Part shown: one piece after another, positions 43,020 to 51,502 of the stretch
How the letters are laid out: every line of letters begins with the position of its first letter
Numbering within the stretch: the first letter of the stretch is position 1
DNA from: Beijerinckia indica subsp. indica ATCC 9039
Lineage (GTDB): Bacteria; Pseudomonadota; Alphaproteobacteria; Rhizobiales; Beijerinckiaceae
Assembly (NCBI RefSeq): GCF_000019845.1
Contig: NC_010581.1
Span: forward strand, 1,493,501-1,557,500
DNA length: 64,000 nt
Reading direction: 5' to 3'
Position numbers and translations under genes: made by a program
The notes under the pieces: generated by a model
Told to the model about the DNA's origin: nothing
The model's database searches: none
What the model saw: the letters and a program-made list of their open reading frames with translations, nothing else

Positions 43020-43886
43020 ATGATGCTTTCGATGATGCGTGCGCCTCGGCTATTGATTTTCGATTCAGGGCTCGGTGGCCTCACCGTCTTCGCGGAAATT
43101 TTGCGTCTGCGTCCGCAGGCCGATTATCTTTATGCGGCTGATGATGCCGCCTTCCCCTATGGGGCGATGAGCGAAGAGGCCCTGATCACACGCGTGCTCG
43201 ATGTGATGGGGCGCCTGATTGCCTCCTATGCGCCGGATGCGGTGGTCATTGCTTGCAATACCGCCTCGACCTTGGTGCTGCCGCATCTGCGCGCCGCTTA
43301 TCCCGATTTGCCCTTCGTTGGCACGGTGCCTGCGGTCAAACCGGCGGGCGAAATATCACGCTCGCATCTGATTTCGGTTCTGGCGACGCCAGGCACAGTC
43401 GCACGCGATTACACGCATGAACTCGTGCGCACTTATGCCTCCCATTGTGCGGTGACCCTGGTCGGCTCGCGTAAGCTCGCCGGTCTTGCCGAAGCCATGA
43501 TGAAGGGTGAGAGCGTGCCGGATGAAGCGATCGCGCATGAGATCGCGCCCTGTTTCGTGGATTTCGATGGACGCCGCACCGATTGCGTGGTCCTGGCCTG
43601 CACGCATTTCCCTCTCTTGACCGATCATTTCCAAAGACTTGCGCCTTGGCCGGTCGAATGGATCGATCCCGCGCCGGCCATCGCTCGGCGCCTTGATTAC
43701 GTCTTGCGCGAAGAGCTGGGATTTCGTTCAGAGGGCCGGGTGGAAGAGGGTGTGCGGCATCGCGTCTTCTTCACCAAGGGCGGGCCGTTGAGTCCTGCCC
43801 TCGAGGCTGTATTACGCATGCGTGGCTTGGAGCCGGATGAGGTTGATCCATTCCCCTGGCCAATGCCGGCGCGATCAGCCTTATGA
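43020..43886 (+). CDS. murI: Glutamate racemase
   Basis: Makes D-glutamate for peptidoglycan. FDSGLGGLTVFAEI, the first catalytic Cys in VIACNTASTLVLPHLR and the second in VLACTHFPLLTDHF are present. Start is uncertain: ATGs at 43020, 43023 and 43035 all lie just before RAPRLLIFDSG, and none has a good ribosome site. The stop overlaps the ribF stop of the opposite strand by six bases (TTATGA), a tail-to-tail arrangement. Confidence 0.93.
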   Translation: MMLSMMRAPRLLIFDSGLGGLTVFAEILRLRPQADYLYAADDAAFPYGAMSEEALITRVLDVMGRLIASYAPDAVVIACNTASTLVLPHLRAAYPDLPFVGTVPAVKPAGEISRSHLISVLATPGTVARDYTHELVRTYASHCAVTLVGSRKLAGLAEAMMKGESVPDEAIAHEIAPCFVDFDGRRTDCVVLACTHFPLLTDHFQRLAPWPVEWIDPAPAIARRLDYVLREELGFRSEGRVEEGVRHRVFFTKGGPLSPALEAVLRMRGLEPDEVDPFPWPMPARSAL

Positions 43887-44861
43887 ATGTTTCTTGAGGA
43901 TCGCGCGCGCGCTTTCGACATCCTTGGCGATCTGCGCCTTCAAAGCATCAAGCGAGGCGAATTTCTCCTCGCCACGAATGAAGCCGATGAAGAAGACTTC
44001 CACGATTTTGCTGTAGAGATCGCCGGTAAAATCCAAAAGGAAGATTTCCAGAAGAGGCGCGCCATGGTCCACGGTTGGCCGGCGGCCGTAATTGGCGACG
44101 CCTTCATGCATGCGCTCCGGCACCTCTCCCTCGATCAGCGCACGCACCGCATAGACGCCATGGCGCAGGCGGCAGCTTGGGTCGGGGCGAAGATTGGCGG
44201 TCGGAAAACCGAGTTGGCGGCCGAGTTCCTGTCCATGTAGAACCTCGCCCGTTATCGTATAGGGATGGCCGAGGAGATGCGTGGCATGATCGACATCTCC
44301 CGTCTCGAGGGCCAGCCGCGTGCCGGTGGAAGAGGCGGCTTCCGTACTGTTTTCCGCATCCGAGGCAATGCGTTCGACGATCTCAACCTCGAATCCATGG
44401 CGTTGGCCGGCCTGTTTCAAGAAATCCGGCGTGCCTTTGCGTCCAGCGCCGAAATGGAAATCATAGCCGGCGACGACGGCTGAAACGGCCAGCCGGCGCA
44501 GCAAAATCTCCGTCACGAAATCTTCAGCCGCCAGGGAGGCGAGTCCGGCATTGAAGGGAATGACGATCATTCCATCGAGGCCGAGGCGTTCAAGGGTTTT
44601 GGCCTTGTCCTTGAGCGGGGTCAGCCGGAAAACTGAGTGGTCGCCACTGAAATAATCGGTCGGATGCGGCTCGAACGTCAAAACCGCGCAGGGCCGGCCA
44701 AGCCGTGCGGCGAGGGCTTCCGCGCGTTTGATCACGGCGAGATGGCCGCGATGAACGCCATCGAAATTGCCGATGGCGATAACCGCGCCGGCAAGGCCCG
44801 CAGGCGGCTCCTGAGGATCGACGGCGAGGATGAACGGTTTTTGCGCTGGGGAATCGGTCAA
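43881..44861 (-). CDS. ribF: Bifunctional riboflavin kinase / FAD synthetase
   Basis: A 326-residue enzyme making FMN and FAD from riboflavin. The N-terminal nucleotidyltransferase domain shows VIAIGNFDGVHRGHLAVIKRA and AVVAGYDFHFGAGRKGTPDFL. The C-terminal kinase domain shows GHPYTITGEVLHGQELGRQLGFPTANL and LEIFLLDFTGDLYSKIVEVFFIGFIRGEEKFASLDAL. A large hairpin lies in the upstream gap after the HAD gene, and the 3' end overlaps murI by six bases on the other strand. Confidence 0.95.
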   Translation of the reverse strand: MTDSPAQKPFILAVDPQEPPAGLAGAVIAIGNFDGVHRGHLAVIKRAEALAARLGRPCAVLTFEPHPTDYFSGDHSVFRLTPLKDKAKTLERLGLDGMIVIPFNAGLASLAAEDFVTEILLRRLAVSAVVAGYDFHFGAGRKGTPDFLKQAGQRHGFEVEIVERIASDAENSTEAASSTGTRLALETGDVDHATHLLGHPYTITGEVLHGQELGRQLGFPTANLRPDPSCRLRHGVYAVRALIEGEVPERMHEGVANYGRRPTVDHGAPLLEIFLLDFTGDLYSKIVEVFFIGFIRGEEKFASLDALKAQIAKDVESARAILKKHS

Positions 44862-44919
44862 GGGAACGACCAGGGATCAATCAACAAAGCGAATGGGCTG
44901 AGGCCATGGCCTCTTGTGG

Positions 44920-44957
44920 CCGGCCTCTTGCGGCTCGGAATGTCCGAGCCGGGCCGG
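44920..44957 (-). promoter_or_regulatory. Long hairpin upstream of ribF
   Basis: A nine-base stem CGGCTCGGA (44931-44939) with its complement (44943-44951) around a three-base loop, extended after a five-base bulge by CCGGCC and GGCCGG. It lies 60-97 bases upstream of ribF, between the HAD gene and ribF. It may end the HAD transcript or control ribF. It does not resemble the conserved FMN riboswitch. Confidence 0.45.
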
Positions 44958-45022
44958 ACCCTGCCTCGCTGATTTGATGGCGTCAAGCGTTTGCGTCGCC
45001 AATTTTTGCCAAACGGCAAAGG

Positions 45023-45922
45023 CTACCAGATGAGTTCCGGCATGACGGCCATGGGCGGGGCCTCGGACCCTTGCAGGAATTGCCGCAGCGCAGCGGCATC
45101 GAGATCGCCGCGTTCTGGATGATGCAGAACGGAGCGGTGAATCCCCGAGGTGATGAACACATTGTCAAGGCCTTGCCGGTGTGCCCCCTCGATATCGGTA
45201 TGCATCGCATCGCCAATGGCGAGGACACGCGAAGATTGGCTTGGCGTTCGGCCCGCCAGACTCAAAGCCCGGACATAGATCGCATCGAAGGGCTTGCCGG
45301 CCTGCAAGACTTTGCCGCCCAAAGCCTGGTAGCGTTCGGCGATCGCGCCGGCACAGGCGACGAGTTCATCGCCGATCCGCACCACAATATCAGGATTGGC
45401 GCAGATCAATTCGCGGCCGGCCGCCGCTGGCGCTCGCAGGAGAGGATCATAATCCTCGGGCCTCTCCCGGAGTTCATCGAACAGGCCTGTGCAGACGAGA
45501 TAATCCGCCTGATCGGCGGGAGCAAAGCGCAGTGGCGTGACGATGTGCCGTTCCGCCTCGGTGTAAAGAACATCGTCGCTCCGCGGCCCGATCTTGAAGA
45601 GGGAAAGGGCTTGCCGTTCCTTGATCAGGCTAATGGTTATATCCCCTGATGACACGATGCCGTCATAAGCGTCACGCGGCACACCGAACCCGTCGAGCTG
45701 GGTAATGATCACTTGCCCCGGCCGTGGGGCATTGGTCAGAAGGATCACTTTGCCCCCTTGGTGGCGGAACCGTTGCAGAGCGTCGCAGGCCTTGGGGAAG
45801 GCATGAATGCCATTGTGAATCACGCCCCAGACGTCGCTTAGGATCACGTCATAATTGGCGGCGAGGTCATGGAGACCAGAAAGTTTATGTGGAGAATCGG
45901 GCAAGCGAGGCTCTTGATCCAT
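45023..45922 (-). CDS. TIGR01459-type HAD-superfamily hydrolase
   Basis: A 299-residue HAD protein of the NagD-like branch, with VILSDVWGVIHNGIHAFPKACDAL as motif 1, VILLTNAPRPGQVI as motif 2 and LAIGDAMHTDIEGAHRQGLDNVFITSGI as motif 4. Domain order and the DVWGVIHNG start match the TIGR01459 group found mainly in alphaproteobacteria, whose substrate is unknown. It is upstream of ribF on the same strand, a common pairing, so a nucleotide or flavin-related phosphate is possible. That role is inference. Confidence 0.85.
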   Translation of the reverse strand: MDQEPRLPDSPHKLSGLHDLAANYDVILSDVWGVIHNGIHAFPKACDALQRFRHQGGKVILLTNAPRPGQVIITQLDGFGVPRDAYDGIVSSGDITISLIKERQALSLFKIGPRSDDVLYTEAERHIVTPLRFAPADQADYLVCTGLFDELRERPEDYDPLLRAPAAAGRELICANPDIVVRIGDELVACAGAIAERYQALGGKVLQAGKPFDAIYVRALSLAGRTPSQSSRVLAIGDAMHTDIEGAHRQGLDNVFITSGIHRSVLHHPERGDLDAAALRQFLQGSEAPPMAVMPELIW

Positions 45923-46179
45923 GCGGTTAGGGATGGAAGCCGGCCGGTGTGGAAGCCGCGCTCACCCGTCAAGGCTGTAGGATGCGGCAGGGCAAGTCAA
46001 GGATCGGCTGGATTTTTGCGGTTTGCCGGGTTTTGGGCCGGGTTTTGGGCGGTGGGAGGCGCCAAAAGAGAGCGGCAGCATTATAGCTTATATTTATATA
46101 TCGCTTGCCGGAGGAAATCATAATATAAATTATTTACATATACAGCTCAAACCTCCTTCGAGAGGTTTCGAGACTTGCT

Positions 46180-47061
46180 ATGTTCCCGTTGGACGAACAG
46201 CCCCCATTCCAGATGAAGGCCCACGACGAGGCCGCAACGGAAGCCCCCTTTTCTCCGGGCGGCTGGAGTTTTCTGATCAGCGCTTCCGTGCTGGGCCTTG
46301 CGGCTCTGGCACCTTTTTGGGGTTCGGCCTGGGCGGGCGCCTTTCTTTTGCCTCCCGGCGCGGGACAGGTCATAGGAGGCATGACGTTTTCCGGCTCGAG
46401 CCGGGCTTTCGACGCGCATGGCCGCGTCATTCCCGTTCCCTCCTATCGCAAATTCGAACTCGGCACTTATCTCGAATATGGGCTCCATGAGCGGGTAACC
46501 TTGGTTGCCTCTCCCTCCTACGATCATATTCGTTCCGGCAAGCCTGGTTTTACCTATGACGGCTTAGGGCAAAGCATGATCGGCGCGCGCATCGGTCTGT
46601 TGCGTTCGGATTGGGATATTCTCTCGTTCGAGACGAGTTTGCTGAGCCCCAGTCCGCCTTTCACGCAAGGGGCCGCTCTCATTCAAGCCCGGCGCGCGGC
46701 GGGCGCCGATCTCCATCTGGCCGCGGCGCATGGGTTTAAATTGGAAGCGGTCCCCGTCTTTCTGGAAGCGGCTTTCGGCTATCGTTTCTTTGGCCATGCG
46801 CAGCCTGGCGAATGGCACGTGGATCTGACCGTGGGCGGGCGTCCGATTCCGCGTTTGCTTGCCCTGATTCAGAATTTCAGCACCATCTTTAGCAATCAGA
46901 CAAAGGTTTGGCCCCGCCAATCCTGGCACAAGTTCCAGATAAGCCTTGTCTATGATTTGACGTCGCAATGGTCGGTGCAAGGTGGCAGCTTCATAACGGT
47001 TGCGGGAACCAATGCGGGTCGTGAATTTGGTCCCTTGCTTGCCCTTTGGTATCGGTTCTGA
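46180..47061 (+). CDS. Probable outer-membrane beta-barrel protein
   Basis: A 293-residue protein with a signal segment around residues 28-52 (SFLISASVLGLAALAPFWGSAWA), then AGAFLLPPGAGQVIGGMTFS. Alternating amphipathic strands follow (GTYLEYGLHERVTLVASPSY, ISLVYDLTSQWSVQGGSFITV), and the last residue is Phe (LALWYRF), as in outer-membrane barrels. The LPPGAGQVI-to-RKFELGTYLEYG region recalls XagA-like proteins, but I am not sure of this. The 33-base stretch before a second ATG at 46213 is of uncertain relevance. A short AAACCTC/GAGGTTT hairpin (46149-46168) in the leader contains GAGAGG. Two large hairpins follow the stop. Confidence 0.65.
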   Translation: MFPLDEQPPFQMKAHDEAATEAPFSPGGWSFLISASVLGLAALAPFWGSAWAGAFLLPPGAGQVIGGMTFSGSSRAFDAHGRVIPVPSYRKFELGTYLEYGLHERVTLVASPSYDHIRSGKPGFTYDGLGQSMIGARIGLLRSDWDILSFETSLLSPSPPFTQGAALIQARRAAGADLHLAAAHGFKLEAVPVFLEAAFGYRFFGHAQPGEWHVDLTVGGRPIPRLLALIQNFSTIFSNQTKVWPRQSWHKFQISLVYDLTSQWSVQGGSFITVAGTNAGREFGPLLALWYRF

Positions 47062-47066
47062 GCCTA

Positions 47067-47122
47067 GTATCCACCCTCATTGAAGCGCGGCTCATCGCGA
47101 TCCAATGAGGACAAGTGGATAC
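47067..47122. terminator. Extended hairpin after the outer-membrane protein gene
   Basis: GTATCCAC (47067-47074) pairs with GTGGATAC (47115-47122) and inside it CTCATTG with CAATGAG, closing a 20-base loop. It begins six bases after the stop, so it could mark the mRNA end. It is followed by GGTTTT. Confidence 0.5.
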
Positions 47123-47136
47123 GGTTTTAAAAGTGA

Positions 47137-47165
47137 CGTATCGAGAATCTGGGATTCTCGATACG
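47137..47165. repeat. Perfect 13-base palindromic hairpin
   Basis: CGTATCGAGAATC at 47137-47149 and its exact complement at 47153-47165 with a three-base loop. It lies directly after the preceding hairpin. The remaining 200 bases up to the rhodanese gene show nothing clear. Confidence 0.5.
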
Positions 47166-47365
47166 AGACGCAATGCTCCAGTCAAAGATCAGAACATATT
47201 ATCCATGGACAATATGTATTTTTAGGGGGAAAGCTAAAAACCGTTTCCCTCTCTTCCTCCTGATGCGCTAAAAGCTTTGCCCATTCGCGCTGTCCTGGCG
47301 CAACAGTTCTGAAGTATGAGTGGATATTTCCAATCATGCTCTGGTCTTTGAGAAGGAATATGTGA

Positions 47366-47704
47366 ATGGCGGGTCCGGCACCAAAAGTCGTTGAGAATGT
47401 TTCCATCGATGAATTGAAGAAGGGACTTGGCGACCATTCCATCATTCTCGTCGATGTCCGCGAACCCAATGAATATGCGGAAGGCCATATTCCTGGCGCG
47501 ACTCTGAATGCCTTGCAGAAATTCGATGTCAGCGCCCTGCCGCATGCCGGTCCGGGCCAGCGGGTCGTCTTGGCCTGTCGCGCCGGGGGACGGTCCCTCA
47601 CCGCGCTTGGGCTCGCCCAAGCGGCCGGACGCGATGACATCAAGGCCCATTATCCGGGTGGATTTCAGGCCTGGGCGCAAGCCGGCGAAACGGTCGAGAA
47701 ATAG
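47366..47704 (+). CDS. Rhodanese-like domain protein
   Basis: A 112-residue single-domain rhodanese. It begins with ISIDELKKGLGDHS-type helix (VSIDELKKGLG), then ILVDVREPNEYAEGHIPGA, and the active-site loop CRAGGRS with Cys71, followed by HYPGGFQAWAQAGE. Such proteins move sulfane sulfur; the partner is unknown. The five- to six-residue active loop ending in Arg-Ser is typical. It stands alone between hairpins and a conserved hypothetical gene. Confidence 0.85.
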   Translation: MAGPAPKVVENVSIDELKKGLGDHSIILVDVREPNEYAEGHIPGATLNALQKFDVSALPHAGPGQRVVLACRAGGRSLTALGLAQAAGRDDIKAHYPGGFQAWAQAGETVEK

Positions 47705-47844
47705 ATTTCCCCAGAGCATTCTCTCTATTTCGTTTTACAAACCCGCTTCACGCGTCGTGAAGCGGGGCCGCTCTTTGAGTGGGAACATGGCTCATCCTGA
47801 ACCGTTGACTCCGAGAGATTGGAGAGAGGCGGACAGGAGGACTC

Positions 47845-48414
47845 ATGGCTATCGATCGGGACGAAGAGGCGATCGTCATGCGCCTCGCCATCAAATATTC
47901 CCTTCCCGCTGATGCGGTGAGAACGGTGCTTGCCGCTCTCCGCTCCGGGGGTGGCTCAATGGCCCAGTTCAGCCATCCAGCCTTCGGCGGCATGGCGCAA
48001 TGGTCTCCCGGAATGGCGATGGTCGGCGATATGTTCAATACCGCCCTAAAAGCCAAGCTCGATGCGCTTTGCGCGGATCTCGCTTTATTTCTGAAAGAAC
48101 ATCCCCAGCCAGCCGGCTCCGAACAATCTGCGCCCGTAAGCTATCGTTCGACATCGCAATCCTCAGCCGCATGGTGGCCGGCGAGTTTTGGAGAACCGAC
48201 GTCTGTCGGTTCCCAGAATGCCTTGCGCTATGCTGCTTTTCCGCGCATCCGCCGACTGGCGATTGACGACAATGGCAAGATCACGATCTACGATACCGGC
48301 GAGCATCAGATATCGGGTGTTTCCCAAAGCCAGTCGAGCAGCCAGACCTTGACGTTTACAAGCCAGAAGGGACTGGTCCGCGTGGCAGATTTGCCCGTTG
48401 TATCATTGGCTTGA
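47845..48414 (+). CDS. Conserved hypothetical protein
   Basis: A 189-residue soluble protein that I cannot assign. The N-terminal helix EEAIVMRLAIKYSLPADAVRTVLAALRSGGGSMAQFSHPAFGGMAQWSPGMAMVGDMFNTALKAKLDALCADL, abbreviated here to its two landmarks AQFSHPAFGG and GDMFNTALKAKLDALC, looks conserved. The C-terminus has YDTGEHQISGVSQSQ and TLTFTSQKGLV, Ser- and Gln-rich. No signal peptide or membrane helix is visible. The wide spread of this type of protein is my recollection only. Confidence 0.7.
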   Translation: MAIDRDEEAIVMRLAIKYSLPADAVRTVLAALRSGGGSMAQFSHPAFGGMAQWSPGMAMVGDMFNTALKAKLDALCADLALFLKEHPQPAGSEQSAPVSYRSTSQSSAAWWPASFGEPTSVGSQNALRYAAFPRIRRLAIDDNGKITIYDTGEHQISGVSQSQSSSQTLTFTSQKGLVRVADLPVVSLA

Positions 48415-48450
48415 CTTGGGAGCCTGTACTTTGCTTGGCAATGTGCCTCT

Positions 48451-49137
48451 TCAAACGGCGTTCGATGCGAGCGTGAGATGGTGCGCGGCAAGATGACCCG
48501 TCTTCACGAGAAGCGTGGCGCCGGCTTCTGAAAGCGCGCTATGGCTGCGCCCGCCTGGTTCCCTGATCCAGCTTCTTGCGGGATAGACCCCTTCCTCATC
48601 GGAAAACGTCCCTTCGAGGACCAGAATCTCCTCGCCATCCGGATGGGTTTGGTGTTTCCAGCGCGTACCGGGCGCCAAATGGAGGAGGAATGTCGTGACA
48701 CTATCGAACTCATGGAGGGGTTTGAGGGTCAGACCTTCGCTTGGGCCGGCCTGCCAAGGAATGTCTGCGCTCTCGGTGACTTGCCGTTGCTTGTCGCTTG
48801 CCGAAAACTGCCAAAGCTTCACAAAAATTGTGCAGCCGTCCTTCGTGAAGGGCGTGTGCTGTGAACCGATCGGGTCACGGAGATAAGTGCCGGCCGGATA
48901 GCGGCCGTTTTCATCTTCGAGTGTGCCTTCGAGCACAAAAAATTCCTCACCACCACCATGCACGTGATGCGGAAAGAAACTGCCGGGAGCGAAACGCACG
49001 AGGCTTGTCGCCCGGGCAACCTCTTCTCCGATCCGGTCGAGCATCTGGCGATCAACACCAGGTTGCGGTGAGGAAATCCAGGGCTCGTCACCGGGGAGCA
49101 GAAAGGCTTTTTGTGAAAAATCAGCGCGGATCTTCAT
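48451..49137 (-). CDS. ChrR-like two-cupin protein
   Basis: A 228-residue protein with two cupin barrels. The first reads APGSFFPHHVHGGGEEFFVLEG, the second APGTRWKHQTHPDGEEILVLEGTF, each with a His-x-His-x-Glu metal-binding pattern. The domain pair resembles the cupin part of the zinc anti-sigma factor ChrR, though no zinc-binding N-terminal domain and no ECF sigma factor are evident, so it may be a stress-response or detoxifying cupin. Starts at 49137, 49146 and 49245 are possible; the last adds 36 residues without cupin similarity. It is divergent from an AhpD-like gene. Confidence 0.8.
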   Translation of the reverse strand: MKIRADFSQKAFLLPGDEPWISSPQPGVDRQMLDRIGEEVARATSLVRFAPGSFFPHHVHGGGEEFFVLEGTLEDENGRYPAGTYLRDPIGSQHTPFTKDGCTIFVKLWQFSASDKQRQVTESADIPWQAGPSEGLTLKPLHEFDSVTTFLLHLAPGTRWKHQTHPDGEEILVLEGTFSDEEGVYPARSWIREPGGRSHSALSEAGATLLVKTGHLAAHHLTLASNAV

Positions 49138-49293
49138 CGGACTCATGAGTTCATCAAAAGAGGCTCTAAGTCGATTATGCCATGATTGTAGGAAGTGCGC
49201 AGCCTCATCCGATGGGTACGAGAAGCACTCGAGATCAAACAACATCGTTTCTGAACCCGAATGAACGGGCGACGCTTAGAGGAGGATCAACCG

Positions 49294-49749
49294 ATGACCC
49301 AACGTCTCGATTATACCAAAATCGCCTCTGACGGCGTGAAGGCTCTGGGGGGCGTCTATGCTTATGTGGCGCATTCCGGCCTCTCCAAGGCCTTGATCGA
49401 CCTTGTTTATTTACGAGTGTCCCACATCAACGGCTGCGCTTATTGCATCGATTTGCATAGCCGCGATCTGTTGAAGGATGGCTTGGGGATCGAAAAACTT
49501 GTGCTCGTGCCGGTATGGCAGGAAGCAAAGGAATTATTCTCGGACGAGGAACAGGCTGCCTTGCGCTGGGCGGAAGTGGTGACGCTTGTCGCCGAAACGC
49601 AAGTGCCGGACGAGGAGTTCGACTCCGCCGCCCGGCACTTTAATGAGAAACAATTGGTCGATTTGACCATCGCGATCGGCTTGATGAATGCCTACAACCG
49701 GCTGGCGATTAGTTTTCGGGCTATTCCGCAAGCCGTGAAAAGCCGGTGA
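49294..49749 (+). CDS. AhpD-like carboxymuconolactone decarboxylase family protein
   Basis: A 151-residue all-helical protein of the CMD/AhpD family. The active site NGCAYCIDLHSRDL has Cys48, Cys51 and His55, the disulfide-peroxidase-type arrangement. A strong AGGAGG at 49279-49284 sets the start at 49294. It may reduce peroxides or radicals in the cytoplasm. It is divergent from the two-cupin gene, so both may respond to the same oxidative signal. A perfect ten-base hairpin follows. Confidence 0.85.
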   Translation: MTQRLDYTKIASDGVKALGGVYAYVAHSGLSKALIDLVYLRVSHINGCAYCIDLHSRDLLKDGLGIEKLVLVPVWQEAKELFSDEEQAALRWAEVVTLVAETQVPDEEFDSAARHFNEKQLVDLTIAIGLMNAYNRLAISFRAIPQAVKSR

Positions 49750-49761
49750 AAATTTTGATTT

Positions 49762-49786
49762 CCGAGACCGGCATGACCGGTCTCGG
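49762..49786. terminator. Bidirectional terminator-like hairpin
   Basis: Perfect ten-base stem CCGAGACCGG (49762-49771) and its complement (49777-49786) with a five-base loop, between the convergent AhpD-like and MHS-transporter genes. Confidence 0.6.
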
Positions 49787-49795
49787 GAGGACCCA

Positions 49796-51502
49796 TTAAT
49801 CCTCGGCGTAAATGTCCCGGTCCTTGGTTTCGGGAATGAACAGGGAGCCGATGACGAACGTGATGCCGGCGAAGATGATCGGGTACCAGAGGCCGTAATA
49901 AATATCACCTGTCTGGGCGACCATGGCGAAAGCCGTGGCCGGCAGCAGACCGCCGAACCAGCCGTTGCCGATATGGTAGGGCAGGGACATTGACGTGTAC
50001 CGAATCCGCGTCGGGAACAATTCGACGAGGGCCGCGGCGATCGGGCCATAAACCATCGTCACATAGATGACGAGAATGGCGAGCAGGCCGATCAAATGTA
50101 AGACACGCGGTTCCGAAAGATCGAACGGATGTTTCATCCGAATGATGCCCGGATCATTGGGCTTGGGATAGCCAGCCTCTTGGAGGGCCGCAGTGGCTGT
50201 TTTCGAGAAATCGGCCATGGCCGTTTTCGCATTGGAGACTTGCGTCGAGTCGAATGCGGTGACGTTGACGCCATCGGCGACGATCTGCGCGGGGCTGCCA
50301 GCCGGCCCGGGCACCATTTCATAACGGACCGCGCTCTTGGCCAGGAAGTCGCGGGCGATATCGCAGGAGCTGGTAAAGACGCGCGTACCGACGGGATTGA
50401 AGAGATTGCCGCAATCCGCCGGGTCCGCCACAACCTTGACTTTGACCGTTTCAAGGGCCTGAGCAAGAGCCGGATTGGCGTTGGCGGTAATCGCCCGATA
50501 GATCGGGAAATAGGTCAGGGCAGCCAGCAAGCAGCCCGTGAGGATGATGGGCTTGCGACCGATATGATCGGAGAGCCAGCCGAAGAAGACGAAGAATCCG
50601 GTACCGCAAACAAGCGCCCAAGCGATGAGCAGATTGGCCGTATAGCCGTCGACCTTGCAGATCGATTGCAGGAAGAACAAGGAATAGAACTGGCCCGTGT
50701 ACCAGACGACGCCTTGGCCCATGGTGAGACCGAACAAGGCGAGCAAAGCGATTTTGGCATTCGACCAGGTGGCGAAAGCTTCCGTCAGCGGCTTCTCGGA
50801 AACGGTGCCTTCTTCCTTCATTTTCAGGAAGGCCGGCGATTCGCTCAATTGCAGACGAATCCACAAGGAGACGAGGAGCAGCAGGACCGAAACAATGAAG
50901 GGCACACGCCAGCCGATTTCAGCGAAACGAGCTTCGCCAAAAAAGGTGCGGGTTCCCAGGATCACCAGCAGGGACAGGAACAGGCCCAGCGTCGCGGTGG
51001 TCTGAATCCAAGAGGTGTAAAAGCCGCGGCGTCCATGCGGCGCATGTTCCGCCACATAGGTGGCCGCCCCGCCATATTCACCGCCGAGCGCGAGACCCTG
51101 GAGAAGACGGGCGGAAATCAGGATGATGGGCGCGGCAATGCCGATCGAATCGTAATTCGGCAAAAGACCGACGACGAAGGTCGACAGACCCATGATCAGG
51201 ATCGTCACCAGGAAGGTATATTTACGTCCGACGAGATCACCCAGCCGGCCGAAGACGAGAGCGCCGAAGGGGCGCACGAGAAAACCCGCCGCGAAAGCGA
51301 GAAGCGCGAAAATATCGGCAGTGGTTTTCGGAAATTGGCTAAAGAATTGAGCGCCGATGATACTGGCCAAAGAGCCATAAAGATAAAAATCGTACCATTC
51401 AAAGACCGTTCCCAGCGAGGAGGCGAAAATTACTTTTCGTTCCGCTGAAGACATCGGCCGTTTTTCAACGTGCTGGCGCACAGCACTGGTCGAAAAAACC
51501 AT
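49796..51502 (-). CDS. MHS-family (metabolite:H+ symporter) transporter with extra loop
   Basis: A 568-residue MFS transporter. It shows the GTVFEWYDFYLYGSLA start of the MHS family, the loop 2-3 signature GRLGDLVGRKYTF, LLQGLALGGEYGGAATYVAEHAP and ELFPTRIRYTSMSLPYHIGNG, so it likely imports a small organic acid or related metabolite. A long hydrophilic insert of about 110 residues (roughly residues 340-455, with two Cys in DCGNLFN and SSCDIAR) separates two C-terminal helices. Such inserts occur in some members. GGAGGGATT precedes the ATG at 51502. It converges with the AhpD-like gene. Confidence 0.88.
   Translation of the reverse strand: MVFSTSAVRQHVEKRPMSSAERKVIFASSLGTVFEWYDFYLYGSLASIIGAQFFSQFPKTTADIFALLAFAAGFLVRPFGALVFGRLGDLVGRKYTFLVTILIMGLSTFVVGLLPNYDSIGIAAPIILISARLLQGLALGGEYGGAATYVAEHAPHGRRGFYTSWIQTTATLGLFLSLLVILGTRTFFGEARFAEIGWRVPFIVSVLLLLVSLWIRLQLSESPAFLKMKEEGTVSEKPLTEAFATWSNAKIALLALFGLTMGQGVVWYTGQFYSLFFLQSICKVDGYTANLLIAWALVCGTGFFVFFGWLSDHIGRKPIILTGCLLAALTYFPIYRAITANANPALAQALETVKVKVVADPADCGNLFNPVGTRVFTSSCDIARDFLAKSAVRYEMVPGPAGSPAQIVADGVNVTAFDSTQVSNAKTAMADFSKTATAALQEAGYPKPNDPGIIRMKHPFDLSEPRVLHLIGLLAILVIYVTMVYGPIAAALVELFPTRIRYTSMSLPYHIGNGWFGGLLPATAFAMVAQTGDIYYGLWYPIIFAGITFVIGSLFIPETKDRDIYAED

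Noticed and set aside
50129..51448. Open frame of 439 codons on the plus strand
   Set aside because: It lies wholly inside the MHS transporter gene on the opposite strand. The translation is rich in Arg, Gly and Glu without fold features, typical of a GC-rich shadow frame.
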